Part shown: piece by piece, positions 48,337 through 61,700 of the stretch
Numbering within the stretch: position 1 is the stretch's first letter
Layout of the letters: each line of letters begins with the position of its first letter
Assembly: GCA_021464245.1 (NCBI GenBank)
Contig: JADCRB010000030.1
Coordinates: 3,364,213 to 3,428,212, forward strand
Direction: 5' to 3'
From: Carallia brachiata
Taxonomy: Eukaryota > Streptophyta > Magnoliopsida > Malpighiales > Rhizophoraceae
Length of the DNA stretch: 64,000 bases
Made by a program: the position numbers and the translations under genes
The notes under the pieces: model-generated
The model's input: the letters and a program-made list of their open reading frames with translations, nothing else
Told to the model about the DNA's origin: nothing
Database searches by the model: none

Positions 48337-51300
48337 CTTGTGCTGAAATTGCTGTCAGAGAAACGACTGTTGGAATACTGCTTGCATTGTTATTTTCTTT
48401 ATAGAAGATTGTGGTATCCTGTCTGAGCAGTGAAATAGCATTGTAGATGTGTGCATCAGTGCCATCCTTTGAAAATGATGTTTGATTTACCAATGTGGAA
48501 ATAAAAGAACATTGCTTTCTTCGTGACATAGACATCAACTTAGTGCTGGTATATATCGATGTGCGATTTTTCCTCTTAGATAAGGATGTTCTACTTTTGT
48601 AACGCATAAACTGATAGGCACTGGATGTTTCTTGTTATTCCTTTCCTAACAGTTGATTATCTTGTTAATATCATAAGGGTAAACAATAAAGTTGTTGAAG
48701 TGATGTTTCCGTTGGATCCTTGCAGCTGAAATTCATGCTTCTTCGGTATGGAAATGAGTGCATGATTTAGAAGAAAGTTAGATCAGAAAGTAGGGACATG
48801 AAGTGAAATGGCTGTAAGCAGCCAACGTATCATGAATGCAAATATTGGAGGTATGAGATATGGATCGTTTTGCAGTTCAATGACATTATGTGCTTGTGCA
48901 GCTTTTACAACAAGGCCCTGCACTTTTCAGATGAACAAATGTGGCATTCACGTTCAGTTGATGGGATGTTTTTTCCGTAGATAAAGTGAGAAGTGAGAAC
49001 TTCTCAAGTGATTTTGCTATGTCATGCGTTGGTTTAGACGAGCTATGGTTGTAATCAGCGTATTCGATTGGAGTGATTTTTGCTAGAGTTCTGCAATGCC
49101 TTGATTTTTTAATGACAAGTAAAATATGTGTATTGATTTCTTGTCACTTTTAAAGTAAAATGTAATTTCAACGCATTGTCATAACATTTGTACAATGATT
49201 ATAAGCTAATATTAATTGAGATTATAAATTAAAGAAGTATTGTTTTCATTTAGTACAATAAAATCAACGTCTCACTCTGGTTTGTTGTGGGACTTTTGCA
49301 GGCACCACATACAGAAGTAGAAATAAGGAATTAATTTCAAACAAAGTCGATGAAAACACGCACTGGCAATTCGGCAGAAGGGCAATGGGCCCCATGGGTT
49401 AATGGCCTACCTAAGTGAACATCGATGTGGTAAACAAGGGCTTGGTGGGCCTGAGCGTTGGGTTTAGCCCAAGCTGCCAGCCGCCAGCGTGACCCTCACT
49501 GGTGCCTTTCCCCTGCAGTTCCTTGGGACAAAAAAAAAAAATCTATAATCTTCCTGACAATTTCATTATTGTAAACGGCACAAAAATAATATATTATTTT
49601 TTTTTTTGGAGGAGATCGAGTTCTTCAAACCCCAACGCCCTCAAATTTCCATTTCTGACGTTAGACGAAAAAAAAAACAGTTTTTAATATGCATCGGGTT
49701 TTGCGAAGAGACAAATTGTGAGCTGTCGAAGATTCCCCAACCATCATATTCGCTTGCATCTCCTACTTTCAAGTAGAATTACCAAATATTTTTTTGACTT
49801 TTTTATATTTGCGCCAATAGAATTAGAAGCCGCTGGTAGCCCAGGGTTTCTATGATGTGATCAATTCTTGTTGCACTGACCGTCCGTTAAATGGAATTTA
49901 TTCTTGTTAGCGATCAAAAGTAAAACAAAGGATTAAGGGGGTGTTTGAATAAATTTTTGAAGGGATATATTTGTATTTTTTTTTTTTAAAGTAGAAAGAT
50001 AAGTGTTTGTTAAATTTTTTGGTGTTACTTTTAATTCTATTTATTTTCTTCTTTGACTCCTTAATAACAATTGATTGAAAAACAGCTCGAGACTATTTTT
50101 TGTTACTTTTTAATATTAATAATAATTTATATGGACTAAATTACCCTTAAATAATATTTAAATAATTTTATTATTTTTTTTATTTATTACATAAATTAGA
50201 TATATTAATTTATTTTATTAATATTTATATAACTTTAATAATTTTTTTAACTATTCTTAAATAATATTTTTTATTTCAATTTTTTTAATACTGATATTTA
50301 TAAAAAAATTTAAATATAATAATTTTTATTATTTAGTAAAAATTAATAGTTTTTTAAAAAAGTTAAAAATTAAGTAAAATAATTCTCAATATTATTCTAA
50401 AAATATAAAAATATAAAATATAAAAATAAAATTTTCAGTATATTATATCTACATAAATTATATGTCTAAATTAAACATTTCATTATTTAACAGTAACAGT
50501 AAGTATAAAATTAATCAAATACTTCATTAGTTTTATCAATAATCAACAATAACATATAAGAATCAGTAATCAGTAGTAATAATAATGTAACAGTCATATT
50601 TAACATGTAACCTAAATAGCCCTAATAATTGGCGCAAAAGTCAGGTGCATTTTATTTTCTCTTCTCTTACGCGCGGTGGCATTGGTCTTGTCTACGAAGA
50701 GATTTTCCAAAAGACCCATTGACTGACTTCACAAAGTTATTAGTTAGAGAGGGTGGAAAAGTGTTATGTATTTGGAAATTCTGTGTTCTAATTAAGGACT
50801 TGTAACATAACATCTTAAAAGAAAAAAGAGAGAGAGAAAGAGGTTGGTGGTGCAGAAAGGAACGAAATTATAACGGGTTTCCACATGCCTGTCTTCTCCA
50901 CAGCGGACACTCATCATTTAAATTTTATACTTTTGACTTTGACTTCCATCATTTGTTATTGAAAAATTTTAATGAGATTCTATAATTATAATTAAAATTA
51001 AAATTAAAATAATATATGTCACTAAATAATTATAAATTAAATTAATAATAAATAAATTATTAAATATTATTAAATAAATTATATAATTATAATATTATTT
51101 AAAATTAAATTAAATTGTGATAGTAGAGTCTTTTTTGTTCTGTTAACATAAAATAAATCAATCACACGACTCATTTCATGCCGCGTTGTGTGGGATGGGA
51201 TTAGGCCGCAATGCCACTATCTCCCCCGGAATGATGGCTCAGCAATGATACTTGCAGGCTGCAGCACTTTATTAAAGAATACTTAAAAGAAAAAAAAAAA

Positions 51301-52030
51301 AAAAACCTTGAAAGCTTCACATCAGAAGCTTCACTTAATTTTAAAATATTATAAATTATTAAATAATTAAATTAAAAAATAAAAAAATTATTAAATACTA
51401 TTAAATAAAATTATGTAACAATTTTAATACTATTTAAACGAAACAACATCAGTTAAGCTCTAAAGAATAAAGCTTGACTGCCCTTACGGAGAACAAATTA
51501 TAGAGGTTGTTGTGGGGCTAACTACATTCACAACCCAACTGCATAAGCTTATATCAATAATCTGGTGAAGAAATGATGTGGAATGCCAATTTACATGTGG
51601 TTAGCGCTAGGATCTTGTACAATTGATACCAATAACAAGATTACATTCCAAATGTCATCCGCCCTAATGATTAAGAGAATAAAGTCATAAACTGGAAGCT
51701 AAAAATATTATCCGAGTGTCTTTATCTCCCAACTATTCTTTGAATAGTAACCAGTCCAGTAGCAAGGTTCTATGGTGATCCCAATGTTCTAAATCGTTTA
51801 TGTAGGGGAGGTGCATTATTTGGTTGTTACTCTAACGGCACCACCTAAACAGCTAAACCTAACAGAAGGAATAACAACTATAAAGAGAACAACAGAGCAG
51901 CAGTTTAGTTATCATTAAAAGTGAGACAATGATTGCCAGTGAATTATGCATGTAAACATGCAAACCACTGCTGCTCACAGACAAGGAAATAATTAAAGAA
52001 GAATCTGACCCAACCCACTCAAAACTTACA
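48337..52030. other. 3.7-kb spacer
   Basis: No gene recognised. Includes a G+C-richer patch at 49370-49510, a long A+T-rich stretch at 49930-50640 and two MITE-like repeats (51000-51130, 51340-51440). Confidence 0.5.
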
Positions 52031-52035
52031 CACCT

Positions 52036-52044
52036 CTTTATATA
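52036..52044 (+). promoter_or_regulatory. TATA box of the EXORDIUM-like gene
   Basis: ctttatata lies about 70 bp before the start codon, implying a short leader of about 40 nt beginning near 52065-52070. Confidence 0.65.
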
Positions 52045-52107
52045 GCAACTTTCCACCTCTTAAACTGTCATAACCCATAGTACTGAGAGAGCAAAAGAGA
52101 CAACAAA

Positions 52108-53100
52108 ATGCAGAACCCGCCATACCTATTCATCCTCTTCCTCTTTTCTTTAATTTCTTTTGCTTTCTCGTGGAACCAAAAGAGCCAATTCGAGGAAGCC
52201 AAGAATTATGAGGGCTCTTCTGATTTGGTAGACCTTCAGTACCACATGGGTCCTGTCTTAGCATCACCTATCAACTTGTACATCATCTGGTATGGCCACT
52301 GGGATCAAAGGCATCAAGCCACTATAAGAGATTTCATCTATTCCCTCTCCTATTCATCTCCATACCCTTCCGTGGCCGATTGGTGGAAAACTGTTCGTCT
52401 CTACACGGACCAAACAGGGTCAAACATCACTGAAAGCATCATGCTCTCAGGGGAGTACTATGACTCTGGATATTCCCATGGAGGCTATTTAAGTCGTTTA
52501 GCGATTCAGTCCATCATCAAAACTGCCGTCACTTCAATCCATCCACGATCCTTACCTCTCAATGCTCACAACGGCCTCTATTTGGTGTTAACTTCTGCTA
52601 ATGTTCAAGTTCAGGACTTCTGCAGAGCAGTCTGTGGCTTTCACTACTTCACATTTCCAAACATTGTTGGTGTCACTGTGCCCTATGCCTGGGTCGGTTA
52701 CAGTGGAACTCAATGCCCAGGTATGTGCGCTTATCCATTTGCTTGGCCAAAATACTCAGGAAAGCCACCGCCGAACAACAACATACTGAGAGCCCCGAAT
52801 GGGGATGCAGGTGTAGATGGAATGATAAGTGTGATTGCCCATGAGTTAGCAGAAGTGTCAAGTAATCCACTTGTTAATGCATGGTATGCTGGAGATGACC
52901 CCACTTCTCCCACTGAGATAGCAGATTTGTGTCTGGGTGTGTATGGAACCGGTGGGGGTGGAGGTTATACAGGCAAAGTTTACAAGGATTCTTGGGGTGA
53001 TGGGTACAACTTGAATGGAGTGAAGGGAAGGAAGTTTCTGGTGCAATGGGTGTGGAACCCCGTGAAAAGGAGATGCTATGGGCCCAATGCCATGGACTAG
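52108..53100 (+). CDS. EXORDIUM-like (PHI-1 family) secreted protein
   Basis: Intronless, 330 residues, the normal size and structure for this plant family. Residues 1-21 form a signal peptide (hydrophobic [15 protein letters not shown]), pointing to the cell wall or apoplast. Family blocks follow: [65 protein letters not shown] and a C-terminal [19 protein letters not shown] promotes cell expansion downstream of brassinosteroid, and EXORDIUM-like genes respond to sugar or phosphate status; the biochemical activity is not known. The HELAE segment recalls a metalloprotease motif but lacks the second histidine of HExxH. The gene looks intact. It converges with the glycosyltransferase gene, leaving about 460 bp between their stop codons. 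Confidence 0.95.
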   Translation: MQNPPYLFILFLFSLISFAFSWNQKSQFEEAKNYEGSSDLVDLQYHMGPVLASPINLYIIWYGHWDQRHQATIRDFIYSLSYSSPYPSVADWWKTVRLYTDQTGSNITESIMLSGEYYDSGYSHGGYLSRLAIQSIIKTAVTSIHPRSLPLNAHNGLYLVLTSANVQVQDFCRAVCGFHYFTFPNIVGVTVPYAWVGYSGTQCPGMCAYPFAWPKYSGKPPPNNNILRAPNGDAGVDGMISVIAHELAEVSSNPLVNAWYAGDDPTSPTEIADLCLGVYGTGGGGGYTGKVYKDSWGDGYNLNGVKGRKFLVQWVWNPVKRRCYGPNAMD

Positions 53101-53557
53101 AGGTTTGCTGCGTGCATGGTATTCTTTGATCTTTTTTGTCCCCCTACCCCTATAGCTATTCACATCTGGAAATCGAAAAATCAAGGGGTTTTCAAGCTTC
53201 AACCAGTCAAGTGGAAACCAGATGTTCAAAGGCTGGCTTAATATCAAAGGGAAGGCCTGCTTTGTAGACACTGTACCGGCTCCTTCAATGCAAAGTTAGC
53301 CTATCATGTGTGCTAATTGCTAAACAGGGATAAAAAAATGTCATTTAAACAAAAATAAATTCACATGCAACATTTTACTAAACCCATCCCCCATTTATTT
53401 AAAGCAAAGCCCTTTATGTCAGGATTTAGTGAGGCAAAATAAATTAATTCCTTGTATTGTAGCTGAAAGTCTGATTGAACACACAGGTTTAATAAATCAA
53501 GACTACTCTAGCTCACCTTAGTTGGATTTTCTTCATAAAATTGGCAAGTGCAAGACT
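53101..53557. other. convergent 3' region
   Basis: Shared terminal region of the EXORDIUM-like gene (plus) and the glycosyltransferase gene (minus). No gene of its own. Confidence 0.6.
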
Positions 53558-56500
53558 TTACAACACATCAGAACAATGGATACAGGCGTGATCAATAAGC
53601 CTAGCCACAAGACTCTCTGGCTCAGGAATAAGCGTAGATGTTAAGCTGTTCCAGAAATGAAATGTCAACGACGTGCTTAGAATCTTTTTAAACAAGGCAT
53701 CTTCTCGGGCTTTTTCATATGTGGTCGCTGGTCTAGTGAAGTATCTGTTTTCCAATGAATCGAGATATAAAAAGACAAAGAAGTGGTTAAGCAAGTAATC
53801 TAGCATGATATGCATGCAGACATAAATATAAGTATTCAAGGGCATAATAACCCAGCCATTGTATATATTTCAAACTGGGCTATCTAACAAGAAACAACAC
53901 AAATGGGAAAGTGATGTCCAGTCAAATTGATATATAAAAAATTAACTCCAAATGATCTCACATGCAATCATGTAAGGGCCGATGAAAGTTCAGTGACATC
54001 GTAGATAACATGGAGAGTACTACCTTATGATTTCCTGAGAACCAATTGGGAAGAAAACGTAAGAAGGTTGAACTTTTAATTCCTGTTTAATTGATTTGTT
54101 CTCTTTCCCTGAAAAATTTCTTGCTACTCTTGTCAAAAGATCGGCCCCATTCCATCTCAAATGGGTGTCATCATAAGTCATATAAAACTCGTTCAAGCAC
54201 TTCATTACAAAGGGACTGCACAAAGAAGAAAGTCAACTTGAGAGAGGGGTTAACAAAAATTTAATTGCAATGCCATTTGTATTCTCCCCTTCCCCTCATT
54301 GAAAATAAAATCAAGACAAGACATTACATAAACTTCGCAAGGAACTAAACATCGTTAAGCATGTAGAAAACTTTTGGTGTCATTTGAATACTTTCAGGTA
54401 TTGCATCTGCTGCTCATGTCCACCATATTTTTGCCCTCTCAAATCTAGCCCATTTGAAGCTTTCCCAAATGAATTCTGGTAGATGCATGTTCATGCATAT
54501 GAATGTATATATGTGTGTATACATGAATATATATAAAAGACATAGAAGCAAGGTCAAGGTATAAAATTACTAATTCATATAACCTCCATCCAATAAGGGT
54601 GCATTCCAGCATAGCAGGGAGAAGAAAAAATTAGTGCAATCAGGCACTAAAAAGAAAGAACAGAGAGTAGAAGAAGAAAGTTTCTGTCCTATCTATGTAA
54701 TTCGCTGTCACATTATTCTCCTATAGCGACAAGAAGAGCTCTGATTTACATATCCAAACGCTCGCAGCGAAAAGTTGCATCATTCTCACTCGATTACTCT
54801 TTTTGAAAATATACAATATACGACAAGTGTGGACGAAAGACTTCACCTGTTAAACTCAGCAGGAGAAATTCTGGGAAGAACAAGAAAGGAAGGGGAAGAG
54901 CAACCTTTAACGTTAAAATAAGCACCAGTGTTCATGCATTATCTAATTGAAATTGAAATCAACCCTAACTCAAACAAGATTTGACTATCGAACGTATGAT
55001 TTTGTAAATAAAAGCAAAGATCAAAACACCTGTGCTTTCTAAATGCCATTACAGCCCCATTCATAGTACTTCCAGCAAGCTGGTTCTCTAGCCCAACAGT
55101 ATTATTAAGTGAAGACAATGGATTCAAAACTATGATATCGGAATCAAGATAAATACCACCATACCTGCACCAACCAACAATAAAGATACGTTCAGTTATG
55201 CTAATGCTAAACATATTATAAAATAAGCATGAACAAATACAGTTCGATCAGCTATATGCATCATCACATAAATAACAACCACCAAACATAAAAAAAGGGC
55301 AAGGCTCCCTCACTGTGGAGTCTGGATAAGGATTAGATGTACACACCTTAGCTTGTTTTCGCAAAGCGGTTGTTTCCACGACCTCACATGGTATAAATAA
55401 CAGCCAAGAGACATAAATAGCATTAACAGTTAATAGCTTTAAATTTGCACAAAGGTGAGACTTGGCACAATCAATAAGGTTGTTCTTTGTGATTGGAAGG
55501 TCATGGGTTCAAGCAGTAACTTTCAACTCGTGGCACGTAGTTCAATAATAAGCACGGTATGGTCTTTGGAGCCCCCTCCCCTCAGGCATTTTAACATTCT
55601 GCCTTATTTTCCAAAATAATGTCTCCTACCTATATAACATATCAAACATTTATCATAACAAAGTGCCTTACTTGTAGAGAGCAGCAAGCCTGACAAGCTC
55701 ACTGTAGTGAACTGGATAAAACTTAGTATTTTTCCAGTGAATCCAAACTGAAGCAAATACATGTGTGGGCGTATCCCTCAGCAATTCATCAAGATTTGGC
55801 ATAGCAACAGCAACCTTGTAACTGTAGACAAAGAACCGCATTGTCAACTAATTTAGTTAAAACACAACACAAGATAGCAGAAAGGCCATGAGTGCTCACC
55901 CATCTTTCACAAAGCTGTTTTTGAAGAAGTCCAGCTCAATTGTCTCAGAGAAAACTACAACACAAGCATCTCTGTGGTGTGAAAGCAGACTCTCAAGTCC
56001 CCTCTGGTGTCTAACACTATACATCCAAGGTGGAGAATTCCACACCATAAATACAGTCATGTTGCATTTGCCCTTTCTGAAAAAGGAGCTCATGAAGTCC
56101 AAAAAGATAGATGAGGATGTAGGCCAGGAAAGTAACCCCATCTTTTCCCATCCGCATATACATGACTTAGCTCCTCAGGTTTCTGCTGTGGAGTCTTGGA
56201 TTTCATACCCAGCGCCCCATTCATTCGCCTTACTTCGCCATCGACCTCTAGTAGATCCTTGCTTCCATTTGAATTCTTGTCCCCACTGTTCTCATCTATT
56301 CTCTTGATGTGGGATTTACTTGAGTAATGATCTTGGACTGAACTAGCCCCATCATCTTTTGTTCTATATGGATTCCCATTTCCCCTAGATGTCGACGTGT
56401 TCTCCACATAGTCGGCAGATTTATCGTGCAAACCATTACTAGCATTCTCATCAAGGGTCCTCCTCTCTGATCCCTTCGTCTCAGGAGTTGCTTCCAAATC

Positions 56501-57508
56501 AGTCTCAGCCACTCTTCCTCTAACGCTGCCACGGTCTGGCACCCGATGATCACCATTCCCACTTCGAATATCACCAACATTGCTTGCTAATTTGTCCTCA
56601 CGGGTCCTGTCCAAAACACTCAAAGTCTTCTTGACAAGAAAAGGGGTCCTCTTAAACTCACTCAACAACAGCTTCTGAACAGCCTTATCCCCTCTGGTGA
56701 GGCCAGTAACCCCAACTCCATCCGGGTCCTGAAGGAGAGGATTATTCATAGGATTAAGAATCTCCAAGTTGGACTTGAACATCCTGTCCCTCCTCAAGAA
56801 ATCAGCTTTCTTATCAAACCAATCTCCCCAGCCTTGTCTGAGTGGGGAGGCTCTTTTAGCAGTCTTCAACAGTAAGGCATCCTCAATGCTATCAACAACA
56901 TCCAATTTTCTCCTCACCACCTCATCAATAGGGATATCATCACTGGCAAAAGAGGCAGCGGCGGCAGCATTGGAAGCCGTGCTTCCGTCATCCTCGGCTG
57001 CACCCAATCCCAAACCAAAAGAATAAGAATGAAAATTGTGATTGTAATCGTAGTCCCACTGCTCGATGGAGCGCTTATTGAGTGCTCGACGAATGGACCC
57101 AGTGACGTGATCGAGGAAATACCCAGAAGAGGATGAAATGGGATGGTCGAAGAATGATTTAGTGGCGATTTGATCGTTGTTGTTGTTGTTGTCTTGCTCT
57201 GCCCCATCCCAGAACAAATCGTCGGCACGGCGGTCCTTGTCGACCTCGACGACGTCGTCGAGCTCGTCGATCTTGTCGTTGTTAGAGTCGGAGGAGATGA
57301 GGAAATCGGAATCTTCTTCTTCTTCCTGGTCTTGTAATTGTAATTGAGACTGATGTGATTGGGAGTGAAGATGGTGGTAGTTTTGAGAAGAGGCGAGGCG
57401 GTGGTAGAGAAAAGCCACCGAGACCAGGAGGAGAAGAGCCGAACCCACGGCGCATAACGGTGCTCCGTAACGGGGACGGCGGCGGGACCTCAAATTGCGT
57501 AACAACAT
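53558..57508 (-). CDS. GT32 (alpha-1,4-glycosyltransferase-like) Golgi type II membrane protein, frameshift in exon 1
   Basis: Five exons on the minus strand: 57508-55900, 55821-55672, 55164-55030, 54215-54024 and 53744-53558. The start is put at MLLRNLRSRRRPRYGA (57508); an in-frame ATG at 57532 adds eight residues. A membrane anchor (CAVGSALLLLVSVAFLY) precedes a long acidic stem of about 400 residues. The catalytic part has CNMTVFMVWNSPPW, RDACVVVFSETIELDFF, a DXD motif in YGGIYLDSDIIVLNP and the C-terminal Gb3-synthase-like region (FVMKCLNEFYMTYDDTH). It resembles Arabidopsis At4g19900. Within exon 1, after GYFPGLHPHLSF, the frame is lost at 56099-56105 and resumes one frame over at DFMSSFFRKGKC, as if one base next to a T5 run had been deleted. 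Everything else is in phase. Donor sugar and acceptor are unknown. Confidence 0.85.
55455..55580 (+). mobile_element. tRNA-derived SINE relic in an intron
   Basis: Box A-like tggcacaatcaataagg (55463) and box B-like gggttcaagca (55505-55515) have the spacing of the tRNA-type promoter of plant SINEs; ggaaggtcatgggttcaagc is typical. The rest is degraded. It lies in intron 2 of the glycosyltransferase gene, antisense to it. Confidence 0.6.
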
Positions 57509-57850
57509 ACTAAAACTTTTTATCAATTTCAAGTTCTGAAATTTTTATCTTTTCAATCAAATATCATCTGCATCTCCAATTCTCCATCTCAAGTTCTCCA
57601 TTTCCATCATTTGATTTTTGATTCGAAGCAGAGAGCAGAGCAGAAGCGGTAAACCACTAGTGTTACAGGCCAGCCTGTGGGCCAATTTTAAAATTTTGGT
57701 TGAGAGATCAACACACACCCAGAGTAAGTTTAATTCTCCTATCCGCTCCAACGACTCGGACATAATAATATGAAATAAACACCAAACAGAAGAAGCAGGA
57801 GCAGCAGCAACGCTCGGGTGGACAGTAGGAAAATCATGGTCGGATTCATT

Positions 57851-58415
57851 TAATATTTGAATAGTAAATTTCTTTATAAAAAAAAATTAAATAAAAATAT
57901 TAATGAGTAATTTTAATTTCGATATATTAATAAGTAATCTTCAATCTCGCCCACCAAGTATAATGATCTAAAATCCAACAATACACCCTTTTTTTTCTGT
58001 TATAAAAACAAAAAGCAGCAGCAGCAACGCACAATTATTCATGCTGTAGGTTGAGCGAAGTTTCTTCGTAAAAACTTTTCAGTAAAAACTTTTAGTAATT
58101 CACTCAAGTAAAAAAATAAAATAAAAATATTAATGAGTAATTTAATATTTGAATAGTAAATTCTCTTTATAAAAAAAAATTAAATAAAAATATTAATGAG
58201 TAATTTTAATTTCGATATATTAATAAGTAATCTTCAATCTCGCCCACCAAGTATAATGATCTAAAATCCAACAATACACCCTTTTTTTTCTGTTATAAAA
58301 ACAAAAAGCAGCAGCAGCAACGCACAATTATTCATGCTGTAGGTTGAGCGAAGTTTCTTCGTAAAAACTTTTCAGTAAAAACTTTTAGTAATTCACTCAA
58401 GTAAAAAAATAAGTA
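57851..58415. repeat. tandem duplication, period about 293 bp
   Basis: Copy 1 (57851-58142) and copy 2 (58143-58415) are almost identical, from taatatttgaatagtaaa to actcaagtaaaaaaataa. Each contains agcagcagcagcaacgc and cttcaatctcgcccaccaag. It sits 340-900 bp upstream of the glycosyltransferase start, between that gene and the 3' end of the GFS12-like gene. Confidence 0.92.
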
Positions 58416-58728
58416 AAAACACAGTAACATGAAAAGTTGATAATTAAATTCTCACAAAAAAAATTTACATATTGTTAAATCGACTACAAGTGAACTTGCT
58501 ACTTGTTCAATCGATAGTTAATGTTGCTATAATGAGCTACATACACATTTTTTTACAAACCGGTCATACCATCTACACCTTATTGAACCCAACGACATCA
58601 AGAAGTTTCCCAACCTAATACTACTGCTACTGCTTACTACTACCTACATGTATTACAGTAAGAGAATTCATTCTCAGAAGGAAGACAGAGATAACAATAT
58701 ACTGTGAAATTACAGTTCCTTCTTATTC

Positions 58729-61700
58729 CTAACAACAAATTCTTAAATAACCATCTTCAGTTCCAACCACCAACAGTCTTGAGAAGGGAAGAATACATAT
58801 GCTCGACAACACTGACAAGTTTTTCCCACCATGATCAGCCATGTACAGTTTCTGAGGTAATATCTGCTGTTGCCCATCCTGCCCACATAACAAAACACAC
58901 AGAGTCCTAAGTTGTAAAGAAACCATCTTTCCAAATGATGACAGATGGAAATATGTGTATCCTATACCATGCCACCGAAAAGAATTATGTCTAAAGAAGT
59001 TTCAAATTTGTATATTTTGGTGCAAGCCACGAGCTTAAGAGGAACATAAATTGGAAGTAAAATTATCTTGACGTACTTCCAAAAGAGATCTAGAAAGAGT
59101 AGAAAGGCCAATCTTGTTCCTGGAAATCGAAATAATATCTTGACCCCACACAGAGAAACCAGATATACCGTCCGTGTGACCTTTGTAAACAATGGGCTGC
59201 GGTGGAAAATTCCTGCAAGATGGTATCGCACAGGCAAATTAGATTCAGAAAATCCTGGCAATGCAACGCATCAGAAAAACACGCTATCGTGGATTGACAA
59301 TTCTATTGCCATTCAATGGTGGGAAACAAATACTTGAGAACAAAAGGGCAGACATTGTGAACTAACACTGTTGAGGTTAGGCTGCTTGGACTGTAACAAG
59401 GATCAATTTCATTAGTAGCAACCATGCTAAGGTCAGTCGATAGATTATTGGCTTAAAAAGTTGGACTAACAAGTAATTGTGATAATACCTTCTTAGGTCC
59501 CATATCCTCAAGGTCCGGTCAAGGGAGCTAGACACAAGCAAATGGTCTTCTGGCGCAGCCAACTGCACATAATGATACGTAAGAAGAATGCTTCCTTCAT
59601 ATTTAAACAGTTTTCTTCCTCGGCAATTTAAGCATACCTTTGTCACGTATCCACCATGAGCTCTCCAGAAGGCAACAGTATTCCCACTTCTTGAATCAAA
59701 TAACCTGCAATGACCAGAACTCAGTCCAGCTGCAATCAAAGGTGAAGCAAAAGCTCCCTGTGCTGGCATTTTGTCGGATCCACATGAGCATATCGCCGAG
59801 ACAAGGGAGGGAAAACCAGATTCAACAGATTCACCCCTCCACAGATGAAGTTTTTGACCTTGGGCCACATCAATAAACCTGTATGATAAAATACAACTTT
59901 TAAGCACCATAGACCAGAGAATGAAGTTCTTTACTCTGCATCAACTCTGGTAAAACTAAAGTGAAATTCACCTGAGAGAACCATTTCCAGTACCGACAAC
60001 AAGCATATCAGGATAAACTAAATGATGCATACAAGTGTATAAGCTTCCATCGAAGCCACTAGTCAATAATCCACTGGCTAGTGTGTTGGAATTCAGCATA
60101 TTGACATGGTCAACATTGCCCTTGGAGGCGAAAGATGAAGGGCTTGCATGATGCGCAGCATCAACTGATGGTTCAGCAAAAACTGATATTACTTTTCCTG
60201 TTCTGCTATTCCAGACATGAATAGTTCCATCACAAGATGCAATCCTTCCACTGGTTGACAATACACAAACGTCGTTCACAACCTAAGAGTTGCATAAGCT
60301 ATTAAAGGCATATCTCAACCACAAGCATATGAGTTGTAATAGAAAGATCTTAGCTATCCATATTATCACTTTCAAGTCCAAAAACAGTAAACACTCAAAA
60401 ATAACTTTGACATCTTAATCCTACAACAGATCACAGGATTGCATGAAATGAAAGGAAAAAAGGGACACAAACTGGTTAGTCTAATATGGATGCCCTATTT
60501 ATGACGGATGCAACGCTACGGCTATGTTTAGCACAAGAGATGGAATGAGGTAAGGGAGCATTTGAGAGGAAAGAAGAGTCCATATAGTATTTTAAACCTA
60601 AGTTTTTGGAAGGCTATCACATCCCAGGGGGCCTAATCCAGTCTTAAAATTAGCCAGACAAAAGTATAGAGTAGGAAGAACAAAACTATTCTTCAATTTT
60701 TTCGACTAAAGAACACCTTAGTCCAAAATCTGGTGTGAGGTAATTATTGCTGTGGTGCAATTAAAGCGCGATAGAAGGAATATAGAAAACAATTGAAGCA
60801 TGATATATTCTTGAACCTGCCCAGCTCCTAATGGCCATGATTGCCAACACAATACCTTCTTATACCAGGACTGTAAAAATTGAAGCATGACATTTAATAG
60901 AACCTACCAACCTCCTCATGGCCATGATAACCAGATGTACAATTTATTCTTGACAGCTCCCACTTTTGAACAGTTCCCTTGAATCCTGGACCAACACCTG
61001 CTGTGAACACTGTACACTCATCTTGGCTAACAGCTAAAGTTTTTAAAGCCCCATGATGTGCACGGATTGAATAAATAATAGAAGCTCTAATCTTCCATGG
61101 AAGAGATTCATCTTTTAGATTTCCAATGCGCCCAAGAAAATCAGGCCCATCCCAGCTAGCAGCTGGACTTGGGAACCAAAACCAGGGTTCCCCTTTTGAA
61201 ATGTTCGAGGTTGCTAAGGGGCTCTCAAGTGGAGTCTGGAAAGTGCCACTAGACCATCTCTGAGGCATCAAGTTTTTGGCACCTCTAGTCCCTTGGGATT
61301 GTGGAATTGACCAACCAACACCATTAAGCAACAGCTTAGCAGGATTATATTCAGATGATGGGAACTTGTTGAGAACAGGTCGTCTAACAGTTATATTTTC
61401 TGCCCCACTTCGAGATGATTCTCCTGTATATTCCCACTGATCATAACAGATTCAGTTTAAATGAAATAGCATACAAATCCAAGTGCCAGTGACACAATAT
61501 TCACCATCAATTTTGCATTAATAAGGGGAGAATACCTTCCAGTTATGGTGCCTAAGAAGAAATTGCTCTAGAAGCAACCATGTGGCACAACATTGACGCA
61601 GTTTCTCAATCCCAAGAAGAGATGCAAAAGAAGGATAGAGAAGTAACCTGATAAGTAGAGAACACAGACGAATGAAAATAATGGCAATTAGACGTAGGTT

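Noticed and set aside
52858..53271. minus-strand 137-codon frame over the EXORDIUM-like gene
   Set aside because: Antisense shadow with no family similarity.
56769..57026. plus-strand frame within GT32 exon 1
   Set aside because: Shadow of the low-complexity stem region.
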